64,000 bases of DNA from Hyalangium gracile (GTDB lineage Bacteria; Myxococcota; Myxococcia; Myxococcales; Myxococcaceae), in NCBI RefSeq assembly GCF_020103725.1, contig NZ_JAHXBG010000024.1, positions 1 through 64,000 of the forward strand, read 5' to 3'. The notes beneath the pieces were generated by a model, which saw only the letters and a list, made by a program, of their open reading frames with translations, had not been told where the DNA came from and made no database searches. How positions within the stretch are numbered: position 1 is the first letter of the stretch; the number at the start of each line of letters is the position of its first letter. Shown in pieces: positions 1-10,639 of the stretch. The position numbers and the translations under genes are program-made.

Positions 1-423
1 CTGCACGATGTGCAGGGCCTTGCCGGAGGCCGGCAGCTTCATCCCACGCAGGGACTGGCCGTGGGGCGACGCGGTGTTGATCGTGCCCGCGTTCAGAAGG
101 ATGTCGTCGAAGTCGTCGCGCAGCTCGGCGCCCTCGGGAAGGGCCGCCATCGCCTTGGCATCGACCTGGACGATCTTGAACGCGTCATAGTCGGCGATGA
201 CCTGGACGTTGGCGCCGCTCTTCTCGAGCAGCTTCGCCTGCTCCGCGGACAGCTGCACCTTGTGCGTCGTGATCTCCGTACGGACGCCCTCGCGTGACCC
301 GTTGGCCGGCGCGTTCTCGGCGCCACCGCAGGCCATCAGCGAAACCATCCCTACCAGCCCGAGCACTCGAGTGCTCTTGGCTCGGAAGCCCACGGAAGGC
401 CTCCGGGTTGCTGAGTTCGTCAT
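1..423 (-). CDS. Lipoprotein, 5' part (runs off left edge); possible S8 protease precursor
   Basis: An open frame runs from an ATG at 423 to the window edge, giving 141 residues with no stop. The N-terminus has a basic stretch, a short hydrophobic segment and a lipobox-like LMAC about 30 residues in, so a lipoprotein signal is likely. After it comes a segment reading VQLSAEQAKLLEKSGANVQV and later RDDFDDILLNAGTINT. That style of propeptide-like sequence, as I recall it, precedes subtilisin-family (S8) peptidase domains in myxobacteria, but no catalytic motif lies inside the window, so the family is only a guess. It is divergent from the gene at 712, with a palindrome between them. Confidence 0.6.
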   Translation of the reverse strand, partial: MTNSATRRPSVGFRAKSTRVLGLVGMVSLMACGGAENAPANGSREGVRTEITTHKVQLSAEQAKLLEKSGANVQVIADYDAFKIVQVDAKAMAALPEGAELRDDFDDILLNAGTINTASPHGQSLRGMKLPASGKALHIVQ

Positions 424-570
424 GTTTATTTGCCCCGACATCCGAGCGCTACGATGAGCGAGATCCACACGCGCTCGATGCGGATCCGGTGGTGTGAGCC
501 CCTAGGGGGGTCAAAGGGCACTCATCCCACTTGGGACCCGTAGCACGTTCGGGCTCCAAATTTCAAATGA

Positions 571-584
571 CGAACAATTGTTCG
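571..584. promoter_or_regulatory. Perfect 14-bp palindrome, operator candidate
   Basis: CGAACAATTGTTCG is a perfect palindrome in the 288-base gap between two divergent genes. Extra GTTCGG half-sites lie at about 546 and directly after it (about 589). This arrangement suits a dimeric regulator such as a LexA-type or TetR-type protein, but the regulator is not known. Confidence 0.45.
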
Positions 585-711
585 GGTGTTCGGCTTCTGG
601 AGTGATGTGGCTCCTTGCGCCGCGTCCCACTTCAGGACAGCTCCCGTCCCAGAAGCGGGATGAAATGGACAGGGATTCTCGCGCTCTGAGAGACAGGCGC
701 GCGGAGGGCAC

Positions 712-1233
712 ATGGACTCGCACTACGATCAGGTGATGAAGGCGCGGGAGGCGGCGGCGCAGACGGGCTCGCGGCTGTACTTCGCGTACTCGACGATCCT
801 CGACCGCGCCGCTTTCGAGGAGTGGCGATCGCAACACGGTTACGACTTCTTCCAGCTGCCCGAGGGACGGCTGGCCGAGGCGCTCGACGTGGACCTCGTC
901 TACGACTTCCCCTCGAGGTGGTGGGGTGGACGCGTGGCCGGGCTGACGGATGCGCCAGGGCGCAGCGTGTTCGGGCGCGTCTTCGAGATTGCGGGCAAGG
1001 ACTGGCCCATCATCCAGCACAAGGAGGGCTTCGTCACGGGCATGTGCGTCGAGCGCCCGGTGCGCGTCCGGCTGGAGGGCAAGGAGGCGGAGGCCACGGC
1101 CTTCACGACGTCGCCGCGGCGTGCCTCCACGGAGGGCCCCCTCAGCCCCCGCTTCATCGAGGCGCTGGTGCGAGGCGCCGAGAGCGCGGGGCTCCCGGCC
1201 GCCTACGTGGAGCGGCTGCGCAGGGGAGAGTAG
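712..1233 (+). CDS. Gamma-glutamylcyclotransferase-like protein
   Basis: This 173-residue protein has the layout of the GGCT/AIG2-like family: an N-terminal YFAYSTIL strand where the family has its substrate-binding Y-G-S/T-N-L loop, and the central HKEGFVTGMCVERPVRV, matching the segment that carries the catalytic Glu (here in KEG). Family members cleave gamma-glutamyl amines or peptides to 5-oxoproline. The Y-G-S-N loop is altered (YST), so substrate use may differ. The ATG is preceded by a good ribosome site, GGAGGG. It stands alone, divergent from the left-edge lipoprotein and convergent with glgB. Confidence 0.75.
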   Translation: MDSHYDQVMKAREAAAQTGSRLYFAYSTILDRAAFEEWRSQHGYDFFQLPEGRLAEALDVDLVYDFPSRWWGGRVAGLTDAPGRSVFGRVFEIAGKDWPIIQHKEGFVTGMCVERPVRVRLEGKEAEATAFTTSPRRASTEGPLSPRFIEALVRGAESAGLPAAYVERLRRGE

Positions 1234-1242
1234 GGGCCGCGG

Positions 1243-3444
1243 TCAGCCGGGGATGAACCAGACCACCGAGAGCGGCGGGAGCGTCACCGCCGCCGAGGCC
1301 TCCTGCCCGTCCCACGGGTGGGCTTCCGTCTGGATCTGCCCCATGTTGCCGAGGCCCGCGCCGCCGTACTCGCCCGCGTCCGTGTTGAGCACCTCCTGGT
1401 AGGAGCCCACGCGCGGGAAGCCGACGCGGTAGCCCTCGCGCGGCACTGGCGAGAGGTTCGCCACGCAGACCACGTGCCGTCCCGGGCTGCGCGAGCGCCG
1501 GATGAAGGCGAACACGTTGGAGGCGGCCGCGTCCGGCTGCAGCCACTGGAAGCCCATGGGCTCGCTGTCCGCGTCGTACAGCGCGGGCACGTCCCGGTAC
1601 ACGCGGTTGAGGTCCGCCACCAGGTTCTGGATGCCTCGGTGCCCCGCATCCTCCGTCAGGTGCCAGTCCAGGCTGCGATCGCTGCTCCACTCGGCGTGCT
1701 GACCGAACTCGCCGCCCATGAAGAGCAGCTTCTTGCCCGGGTGCGCCCACATCCACGCCAGCAGCGAGCGCAGGTTGGCGCGCTTCTGCCACGGATCGCC
1801 CGGCATCTTCCCGTACAGCGAGCCCTTGCCGTGCACCACCTCGTCATGGCTCAGCGGCAGCATGAAGTGCTCGCTGAAGGCGTAGAGCAGGCCGAACGTC
1901 ATGTTGTTGTGGTGGTACTGCCGGAAGATCGGATCCTTGGAGAAGTAGAGCAGCGTGTCGTGCATCCACCCCATGTTCCACTTGAAGTGGAAGCCCAGGC
2001 CGCCCTCCTTGACGGGCTGGCTCACCTTGGGCCACGCGGTGGACTCCTCGGCGATCACCACCACGCCCGGGTGCTTGCGGCTCACCGCGTCGTTCAGCTC
2101 GCGCAGGAAGGCGATGGCCTCCTCGTTCTCTCGGCCGCCCCAGCGGTTGGGGACCCACTCGCCCGCGCGGCGGCTGTAGTCCAGGTAGAGCATGGAGGCC
2201 ACCGCGTCCACGCGCAGGCCATCCACGTGGTACTCCTCGATCCAGAAGAGCGCGTTGGCGATGAGGAAGTTGCGCACCTCGTTGCGGCCGAAGTTGAAGA
2301 CCAGCGTGCCCCAGTCCGGCTGCGTGCCCTGGCGCGGATCGGCGTGCTCGTAGAGCGCCGTGCCGTCGAACCTGCCCAGCGCGTGCGCGTCCTTGGGGAA
2401 GTGGCCCGGCACCCAGTCGACGATCACCCCGATGCCCTGCTCGTGCAGGCTGTTGACCAGGAAGCGGAAGTCGTCCGGGTGCCCGAAGCGCGCGCTGGGC
2501 GCGAAGTAGTTGCCCACCTGGTAGCCCCAGGACGGGCCATACGGGTGCTCCGAGACGGGCAGGAACTCCACGTGCGTGAAGCCCATGCGCTTGACGTAGT
2601 CGCTCAGCGCGGGGGCCAGCTCCCGGTACGTCATCGGCCGGTCGCCGTCCTCCACGACGCGCCGCCACGAGCCGATGTGCACCTCGTACACGCTCCAGGG
2701 CTTCTGCGTGGGCTCGCCCTCGCCGCGGCGGGTCAGCCACGTCTCGTCCGACCAGCTGAAGCGGTGCAGATCGTGCACCACGGACGCGGTGGCTGGCGGC
2801 ACCTCGGTGCGGAAGGCGAACGGGTCCGCCTTGAGGAGCGGCGGGCCGCCGTGGTTGGGCCGGATCTCGAACTTGTAGCGCGTGCCCTCGCCCACCTCGG
2901 GGATGAACAGCTCCCAGATGCCCGAGGCGCCCATGCGCCGCATGGCGTGCAGGCGACCGTCCCAGCTGTTGAAGTCCCCCACCACGGACACGCCGGCCGC
3001 CGTGGGCGCCCACACCGCGAAGGACACCCCGGCCACCCCGTTGTGGTGGATGAGGTGCGCGCCCATGCGATCCCAGAGCTTCTCGTGCCGGCCCTCGCCC
3101 GCGTAGTACAGGTCCAGCTCACCGATGGTGGGCAGGAAGCTGTACGGATCCCTCAGGGTGAAGGACCTGGCGCCCGGGTACTCCACCTCGATCAGGTAGT
3201 TGAAGATGTCGGTGCGCCCGTTGAGCCGCGCCTCGAAGACGCCGCCCTTGCGGTGCTCCATGGGGATGCGCCCGCCGAAGTCGGGCACGACATGGATGGC
3301 GGTGGCGTCAGGGCGGAAGGCGCGCACCACCACGCCGTCCCCGTCCGGGTGGATGCCGAGCACCCGGTGAGGCTCCGGGTGCCGCAGCTCGATGATCTGC
3401 TGGATCTCCGCGTCGATCTGCTGCCGGTCAGCGGGCTTCTTCAC
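1243..3444 (-). CDS. glgB: 1,4-alpha-glucan branching enzyme
   Basis: The 733-residue product makes alpha-1,6 branches in linear alpha-glucan. It has the full GH13 branching-enzyme layout: an N-terminal domain and CBM48 (FAVWAPTAAGVSVVGDFN, about 142-159), a TIM barrel with the nucleophile Asp413 in DGLRVDAVAS, acid/base Glu466 in VVVIAEEST, and His533-Asp534 in LSHDEVVHGKGSL, followed by a C-terminal beta domain. Length fits the family. It starts with GTG, whose last two bases and the following A form the TGA stop of the maltokinase gene, so it is the last gene of the GlgE operon and is probably translationally coupled. It completes the pathway by branching the linear glucan made by GlgE. 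Confidence 0.97.
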   Translation of the reverse strand: MKKPADRQQIDAEIQQIIELRHPEPHRVLGIHPDGDGVVVRAFRPDATAIHVVPDFGGRIPMEHRKGGVFEARLNGRTDIFNYLIEVEYPGARSFTLRDPYSFLPTIGELDLYYAGEGRHEKLWDRMGAHLIHHNGVAGVSFAVWAPTAAGVSVVGDFNSWDGRLHAMRRMGASGIWELFIPEVGEGTRYKFEIRPNHGGPPLLKADPFAFRTEVPPATASVVHDLHRFSWSDETWLTRRGEGEPTQKPWSVYEVHIGSWRRVVEDGDRPMTYRELAPALSDYVKRMGFTHVEFLPVSEHPYGPSWGYQVGNYFAPSARFGHPDDFRFLVNSLHEQGIGVIVDWVPGHFPKDAHALGRFDGTALYEHADPRQGTQPDWGTLVFNFGRNEVRNFLIANALFWIEEYHVDGLRVDAVASMLYLDYSRRAGEWVPNRWGGRENEEAIAFLRELNDAVSRKHPGVVVIAEESTAWPKVSQPVKEGGLGFHFKWNMGWMHDTLLYFSKDPIFRQYHHNNMTFGLLYAFSEHFMLPLSHDEVVHGKGSLYGKMPGDPWQKRANLRSLLAWMWAHPGKKLLFMGGEFGQHAEWSSDRSLDWHLTEDAGHRGIQNLVADLNRVYRDVPALYDADSEPMGFQWLQPDAAASNVFAFIRRSRSPGRHVVCVANLSPVPREGYRVGFPRVGSYQEVLNTDAGEYGGAGLGNMGQIQTEAHPWDGQEASAAVTLPPLSVVWFIPG

Positions 3445-4768
3445 TTCGGCTCCTCCATCCGCAAGAGGGCCTGGACGGGGATTCGCACCCAGTCCGGGCG
3501 GTTCTGCAGCTCATAACGCACTTCGTAGAGCAGCTTCTCCAATTCGAACGCGCGCAGCATCGTCCAGAAGGTGCCGTCGTCGGCCGGCAGGAAGGCCGCG
3601 CCGCGCGTGGCCTCCCGGTAGCCTTCCAGGAACGCATCCCGCGAGGGCGCCATGCGCGCGGTGGGCGGGTTGCCCTCCAGCAGCACGGTGGCCTCGGCGT
3701 AGTCGAACGAGCGCAGCATCCCCGCCACGTCCCGCAGCGGCGAGTACTTCTCGCGGCGCTGGGTGAAGGTGCGGGACGGCTCGCCCTCGAAGTCGAAGAT
3801 GAGCCACTGGCCCTCGGTGCGCAGCACCTGGCCCAGGTGCAGATCGCCGTGGATGCGGATCTTCTGCCCGGACGGGGCCACGTGCGCCAGTCGCCTCGCA
3901 TGCTCCAGCAGCCGCTCGCGCTGGTTCTCGAGATCCGCGTGCAGCCGGCCCGCGTCCGCCAGCGTCACGCCCAGCTCGCCCATGATGGAGGCGCTCCAGC
4001 GCTGCAGATCCTCCTGCAGCACCGGCTCCGGAGCGAAGTCCGGATCCTGGGTGTCGGAGGAGAGGGCGCGGTGCAGCTCGCCCAGGCGCCGGCCCAGCTC
4101 GCGCATCTCCTCCAGGAAGGGAGCGTCCAGCTCGCCCGGCTTGCGGAAGCGCTCCAGCGTGTACTTCCACCCATCCACCGCGCTGGGCACGAAGCGGTGC
4201 ACCAGCGCGACGGTTCCGCCCGAGGGGCCCTCCAGGCGCAGCGCGCCCAGCAGCGTGGGCGTGGCCCGGAACGAGGTGCGCGTGGCCAGGAAGCGCCCCA
4301 TCTCGTGCTCCGGGTTCACCCCCGCCTCCAGCTTGCGGATGATCTTGAGGATCGCCTTCTCGCCGATGACGACGGAGGTGTTGCTCTGCTCCACCATGAG
4401 GCGGCGCACGGGCGTCGGGTCGGGCAGGGCGAGCTGCGCGTCCGGGGTGTTCAGCCACTCGCCGTGCAGTCTTCCGGAGGCGGAGGAGACCTGGCGCTGC
4501 TCGCGGATGAGCTGGAAGAGGGCGCGCAGGCAGTCCACGTCCTCGAGCGCGTCCTGGATGCCGTCCGCGGCCGGCTTCACCGGCAGCTGGTAGCGCTCGG
4601 ACTTGCCCAGCTCGTACAGCACCTCCACGATGGCGAGGCTGAAGGCGCACGGGCCGAAGTCCAGCGTGGCGTGATCCACCACGGACACGGACTTGATAGG
4701 CCACGCCTTGCCGCTGAACCAGCGCTGCTGCTTCAGGTACTCGGGCAGCTTGGTGAGATCCACGGGTG

Positions 4769-4772
<4 letters not shown>
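3441..4772 (-). CDS. mak: Maltokinase
   Basis: This 443-residue kinase phosphorylates maltose with ATP to give maltose-1-phosphate for GlgE. It has the N-terminal cap ([20 protein letters not shown]), a [15 protein letters not shown] segment for nucleotide binding, and the aminoglycoside-phosphotransferase-like catalytic loop [10 protein letters not shown] followed by IFDFEGEP, with the metal-binding acidic residues. The frame is open far upstream, but the start is set by the operon: a GTG at 4772 overlaps the treS stop as GTGA and gives [13 protein letters not shown], the normal N-terminus. In many actinobacteria this enzyme is fused to TreS; here it is a separate gene. Confidence 0.93.
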
Positions 4773-6438
<1,666 letters not shown>

Positions 6439-6442
<4 letters not shown>

Positions 6443-8433
6443 TCGTAGTAGTCGAACGCCTGCTCGGTGCGGCGGAAGCGGTACACCGCCCAGATGGCCG
6501 CCGGCTGGTCCGGGGTGAGGTGCACCTGAGCGTGCGGACCCTGCCAGAGCCGACGCTCGTCTGTCATCAACTCGTGCACCTGGTACGTCTCATCGGGCTG
6601 GATCCCCAGCGCCTCGAGCGGCACGTCGAGGATGGCGTCCTGGGGCGAGTGCGGATCCAGGCTCACGGCGACGAGCACCTGGCTGGAGCGGTCCGGGGTG
6701 CTCTTTCCATAGAAGAGCACGCGCTCGTTGTTGGAGCCGTGGAAGCGCAGGTTGTCGTAGAGCTGGAGCGCGCGGTGCTCCTTGCGCGCGGTGTTCAGCT
6801 TGCGGATCCAGTCGCGGATGTGGCCGGGCCGCTCCAGATCCCAGGCGACGAGCTGGTACTTCTCCGAGTCGATGTACTCCTCCTTGCCGGGCAGCGGGCG
6901 GTTCTCACATAGCTCGTAGCCGCAGTAGATGCCGTACGAGGAGGAGAGGGTGGAGGCCAGCGCCACGCGGATGCGGAACATGCTCGGGCCGGCGCGCTGG
7001 AGGTGCTCCGGGAGGATGTCCGGCGTGTTGGGCCAGAGGTTGCCGCGGAAGTACTCGGAGACGGGCGGAGAGGTGATCTCCTCCAGGTACTCCTGGATCT
7101 CCTGCTTGAAGTTACGCCAGGTGAAGTAGGTGTAGGACTGGGTGAAGCCGATCTTCGCCAGGGCCTTCATCACCTTGGGGCGGGTGAAGGCCTCCGAGAG
7201 GAACACCACGTCCGGGTGCACCTCGTGCACGCGGCGGATGAGCCAGGCCCAGAACTGCAGCGGCTTGGTGTGCGGGTTGTCCACGCGGAAGACGCGCACG
7301 CCCTGCTCCACCCAGTGCAGCACCACGGACTCGAGCTCCGGCCAGAGCGTCTCGCGGCCCGGGCCCATCCAGTCGAAGTTGACGATGTCCTCGTAGCGCT
7401 TCGGAGGGTTCTCCGCCGTCTTGATGGTGCCGTCCGGCCGGTGGAGGAACCACTCGGGGTGCTCCTTCACGTAAGGGTGATCGGGCGAGCACTGGAAGGC
7501 CACGTCCAGGGCGATCTCGATGCCATGCAGCTCCGCGGCCTTGATGAAGGAGCGGAAGTCCTCCAGGGTGCCCAGCTGCGGGTGGATGGCCTTGTGGCCG
7601 CCCTCGGCGGCGCCGATGGCCCACGGGCTGCCCACGTCATCGGGCTCGGCGCGCAGGCTGTTGTTCTTCCCCTTGCGGGCGGTGCGGCCGATGGGGTGGA
7701 TGGGCGGCAGGTAGATGGTGTCGAAGCCCAGGGACTGGATGTAGGGCAGCCACCGCTCGGCGTCCTTGAAGGTGCCGTGCGTCTTGCCGTCCCGTACGGC
7801 CGAGCGCGGGAAGAACTCGTACCAGGCACCGGTGCGGGCGCGCTCGCGCTCGACGGCGACCTCGAGCACGCGATCGTAGCGGGTGGCCAGCGAGCGATCG
7901 GCGTACCGGCCCGCGAGCCGGACCAGCTCGGGGGCCAGGGCGACGAAGATGAGATCGGGCGAGGGCGGCTGCTTGAGCTTCTTCGCGGCGTCGGCGAGCG
8001 CCTGGGCCTCGTCGGCGCTGACGGCGCGGGCGCGCTCGGCGGCACCCTCCAGGAGCGCGGAGCCCTCGAGCAGCTCACTGCGCACGTCCCGGCCGGCGTC
8101 CACCTTGCGCTTGAGCTCGGAGGCCCAGGTGGCGAAGAGGTCCGGCCAGGCCTCCACGGTGAACTGGTAGCGCCCGATGCGGGCCAGGGGGAACTCGGCG
8201 GTCCAGAGATCGTTGCCGAGCGCCTTCATGGGCACCTCGGCCCACTCGGTCTCCTGGCCGGCGGGGCTGGCCTGGCGCCAGCGGACGATGGCGACGAGGA
8301 CGTCGTGACCTTCCTTGAAGAGATCGGCCTCGACCTTGAAGCCCTCCCCGGCGATGCGTTTGACGGGGAAGCGACCTGCGTCCAGCTCGGGGCGGACGCT
8401 CTCGATGACGACACTTCCGATTCGTGAGCTCAT
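6439..8433 (-). CDS. glgE: Alpha-1,4-glucan:maltose-1-phosphate maltosyltransferase
   Basis: GlgE (664 residues) transfers maltosyl units from maltose-1-phosphate to the end of an alpha-1,4-glucan. The N-terminus [19 protein letters not shown] is a family signature. The catalytic barrel shows nucleophile Asp385 in [15 protein letters not shown], acid/base Glu414 in [14 protein letters not shown] and the later [11 protein letters not shown]. It is the first gene of glgE-treS-mak-glgB. No Shine-Dalgarno sequence is obvious before the ATG; instead a stem-loop ends ten bases upstream of it. Such operons store carbon as glycogen-like glucan from trehalose, often tied to osmotic stress or sporulation in myxobacteria (inference). 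Confidence 0.96.
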
Positions 8434-8442
8434 AAGGACAGG

Positions 8443-8460
8443 CCGGCCTTATCAGGCCGG
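8443..8460 (-). promoter_or_regulatory. Stem-loop directly upstream of glgE
   Basis: CCGGCCT-TATC-AGGCCGG forms a perfect 7-bp GC stem with a 4-base loop. On the glgE transcript it lies just before the start codon, where a ribosome site would be expected. It may gate glgE translation, or be the terminator-like base of an upstream transcript. Confidence 0.4.
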
Positions 8461-8614
8461 TTACGTGTCTCCGGGCACCATGACGCGGGGACGTTGATCC
8501 CGGACGGCTCCGTGCATGGCGGAGTTGGCGAGTGAACGTTCAGGGCGCGCCGGGAGGCCGCCCAGGGATTGGGATCGGGCGCAGGCATCGGTGCTAAAAG
8601 GTGGGGCCCTGACC

Positions 8615-9238
8615 GTGGTTGCGGTATCCGGTAGCCAGATGGCGCCTTCCGATCCCCCCGCTGAACGAGCAAGCGATCCAGCGGCTGACCGGGCCCTCTT
8701 GCAGCAGGTGGCCCTGGGCAGCAGCGCCGCGATGCGAGCCGTCTATGCGCGGTGCTCCGGGAGGGCCTGGGCGGTGGTGCTCAGGGTGCTGGGCTCGCGG
8801 GCGGACGCGGAGGAGGTGCTCCAGGAGACATTCCTGGAGGTGTGGCGCCGCGCCCGGGAGTTCGATCCGAGCCGGGGTGGGGTGGAGACGTGGGTGACGA
8901 CGATCGCGCGGACGCGGGCGATCGATCGGCGCCGGGCGATGGGCACGGTGGCCCGGATTGCCGAGGATGTGACGCACCAACCCCCGCCGACCAGCGCCAC
9001 GCCGGTGAGCCCGGCGGAGGCGGCGTCGCAGGGGCAGGACCGGGCCCGGGTGGCCGCCGCGATGCGGGAGCTGCCGCCCGAGCAGCGAGCGGTGGTGGAG
9101 CTGGCCTACTTCGAGGGCCTGTCCCAGCGGGAGATCGCGGAGCGGACCGGGGATCCGCTGGGCACGGTGAAGACACGGGCCCGGCTGGCGCTGGAGAAGC
9201 TGGCGGCGCTGCTGCGAGACTCAGCTTTACGGGGGTAA
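8615..9238 (+). CDS. ECF-type sigma-70 family RNA polymerase sigma factor
   Basis: About 207 residues. Region 2 covers LLQQVALGSSAAMRAVYARC through LGSRADAEEVLQETFLEVWR and ends with WVTTIARTRAIDRRRA, the -10 recognition helix. Region 4 is RELPPEQRAVVELAYFEGLS followed by the helix-turn-helix REIAERTGDPLGTVKTRA, which binds the -35 element. There is no region 1 or 3, as expected for ECF factors. The frame is open from 8516; GTG 8615 follows an AAGGTGGGG ribosome site at suitable spacing, and ATG 8639 is the main alternative. No anti-sigma gene is adjacent, so its control is not visible here. Confidence 0.9.
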   Translation: MVAVSGSQMAPSDPPAERASDPAADRALLQQVALGSSAAMRAVYARCSGRAWAVVLRVLGSRADAEEVLQETFLEVWRRAREFDPSRGGVETWVTTIARTRAIDRRRAMGTVARIAEDVTHQPPPTSATPVSPAEAASQGQDRARVAAAMRELPPEQRAVVELAYFEGLSQREIAERTGDPLGTVKTRARLALEKLAALLRDSALRG

Positions 9239-9303
9239 GACCGCGGACAGCAGTAGGGGCCGACGCGCCGAAGCACGCCGACCCCCCGAATGGCAACGCC
9301 CCG

Positions 9304-10461
9304 CTACGGGAGCAGCGAGGTGCGGCGCAGCCGATCGCGCAGCAGCTTGAGCCGCTCCTGCGGCTCGTAGCTGAACACGAGGCGGATGTAGCGCTCGGCC
9401 ACCGACGAGCCCCAGTTCGTCATCGGCGTGGCCGCCACCTTCGCCTGCGACATCAGGATGGAGGCCGCGTCCGTGGCGCTGTAGCCCAGCGCGTGCGCGT
9501 CCAGCAGCATGCTCCAGCCACCCTCGGGGATGATCACCGGCAGGCCCTCGAGCTGCTCCAGCACCAGATCGCGCCGCTTCTTCCACTCGGCCAGCGCCGC
9601 AGGCACTCCCGAGTCCTCCGAGCGCAGCGCCACCTCCGCGCCCTTCTGCGCGATGCCCGGCGGCGCGATCACCAGGTAGCTGTGCGTGTAGAAGACGTCC
9701 GTCATCACCTTCGGCGGCCCGGCGATCCAGCCGATGCGCCAGCCGATCATCCGGAACTCCTTGGAGACCGAGCCCACGATCAGCGTGCGCTCCGGCATGC
9801 CCGTCAGCGTCGCCGGGTGCCGCAGCGGCAGCCCGTCATAGAGCACGTTCTCCAGCGCGGCGTCGTACAAGAGCCACAGGTTGCGCGTGACGCACAGCTC
9901 GCGGATGGCCATCCACTCGGCCTCCGTCAGCACGTGCCCCGCCGGCATGTTCGGGTTGGAGATCACCATCGCGCGCGTGCGGCTGGTCACCATCGCGCGC
10001 AGCATGTCCAGGTCCAGCCGCCACTTGCGATCCACCACCTTCATCGGCACGAACATCGGCACGCCGCCCGCGAACGTGACGCGGTGGATCATCCCCGCGT
10101 ACGTCGGGTCCGTGAGCAGCACCTCGTCGCCCGGCTCGATGATCGCCAGCAGCGCCGAGATCAGCCCCTGCGTGCCGCCCGCCGTGATCACGATCTGACG
10201 ATCCGGATCGTACGAGAGGTTGCACTGGCGCTTGAGGCGCTGCGCCACCGCCTGCCGGAGGCTCGAGGCTCCCGTGAAGGGCGTGTAGCTGTTGGCCTCG
10301 TTCGTTCCCACGGACTCTCGCGTCGCCGCAATCGCATCCGGCGGCGGCGGGAGATCCGTACCGAAATTGTCCAGGCGCAGTATTTCGGGATCCATGGTGG
10401 CGTCGGACACCACCCGGTCGACGTTGAACCCCACCACGCGCATCATTCGGGACGGACGCAT
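9304..10461 (-). CDS. PLP-dependent class I/II aminotransferase
   Basis: The 385-residue protein is a fold-type I aminotransferase. Motifs seen are the N-terminal substrate segment, the cofactor-binding ITAGGTQGLISALLAII, NPNMPAGHVLTEAEW with the Asn that contacts PLP, LLYDAALENVLYDG, and the Schiff-base Lys in GSVSKEFRMIGWRIGW. The C-terminal RLVFSYEPQERLKLL supplies the substrate-carboxylate Arg. The amino acid used cannot be told from sequence alone. The ATG follows GGAGGAG. It stands alone and divergent from the VWA gene. Confidence 0.9.
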   Translation of the reverse strand: MRPSRMMRVVGFNVDRVVSDATMDPEILRLDNFGTDLPPPPDAIAATRESVGTNEANSYTPFTGASSLRQAVAQRLKRQCNLSYDPDRQIVITAGGTQGLISALLAIIEPGDEVLLTDPTYAGMIHRVTFAGGVPMFVPMKVVDRKWRLDLDMLRAMVTSRTRAMVISNPNMPAGHVLTEAEWMAIRELCVTRNLWLLYDAALENVLYDGLPLRHPATLTGMPERTLIVGSVSKEFRMIGWRIGWIAGPPKVMTDVFYTHSYLVIAPPGIAQKGAEVALRSEDSGVPAALAEWKKRRDLVLEQLEGLPVIIPEGGWSMLLDAHALGYSATDAASILMSQAKVAATPMTNWGSSVAERYIRLVFSYEPQERLKLLRDRLRRTSLLP

Positions 10462-10639
10462 CTCTCCTCCGGTGGGGTCGGACTATAGCCTCGGCAGGTA
10501 GGAGGAGTGGATCCGTGATGAGATCTCTCCTCACTCTTCTCTTGCGGTGCCTTGTCTACATCTCCCTTCATGGGCCTTGGGGGTGACGCTGTGGGTAGGT
10601 GCCGGTACGCTCCCGGTGCAGATTTTGGAGGCATTCCCC

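Noticed and set aside
1318-3516. A 732-residue open frame antisense to glgB
   Set aside because: Its composition (Val/His/Arg/Ala-rich) is that of the complement of a high-GC gene; the glgB frame has full catalytic motifs and operon overlaps.
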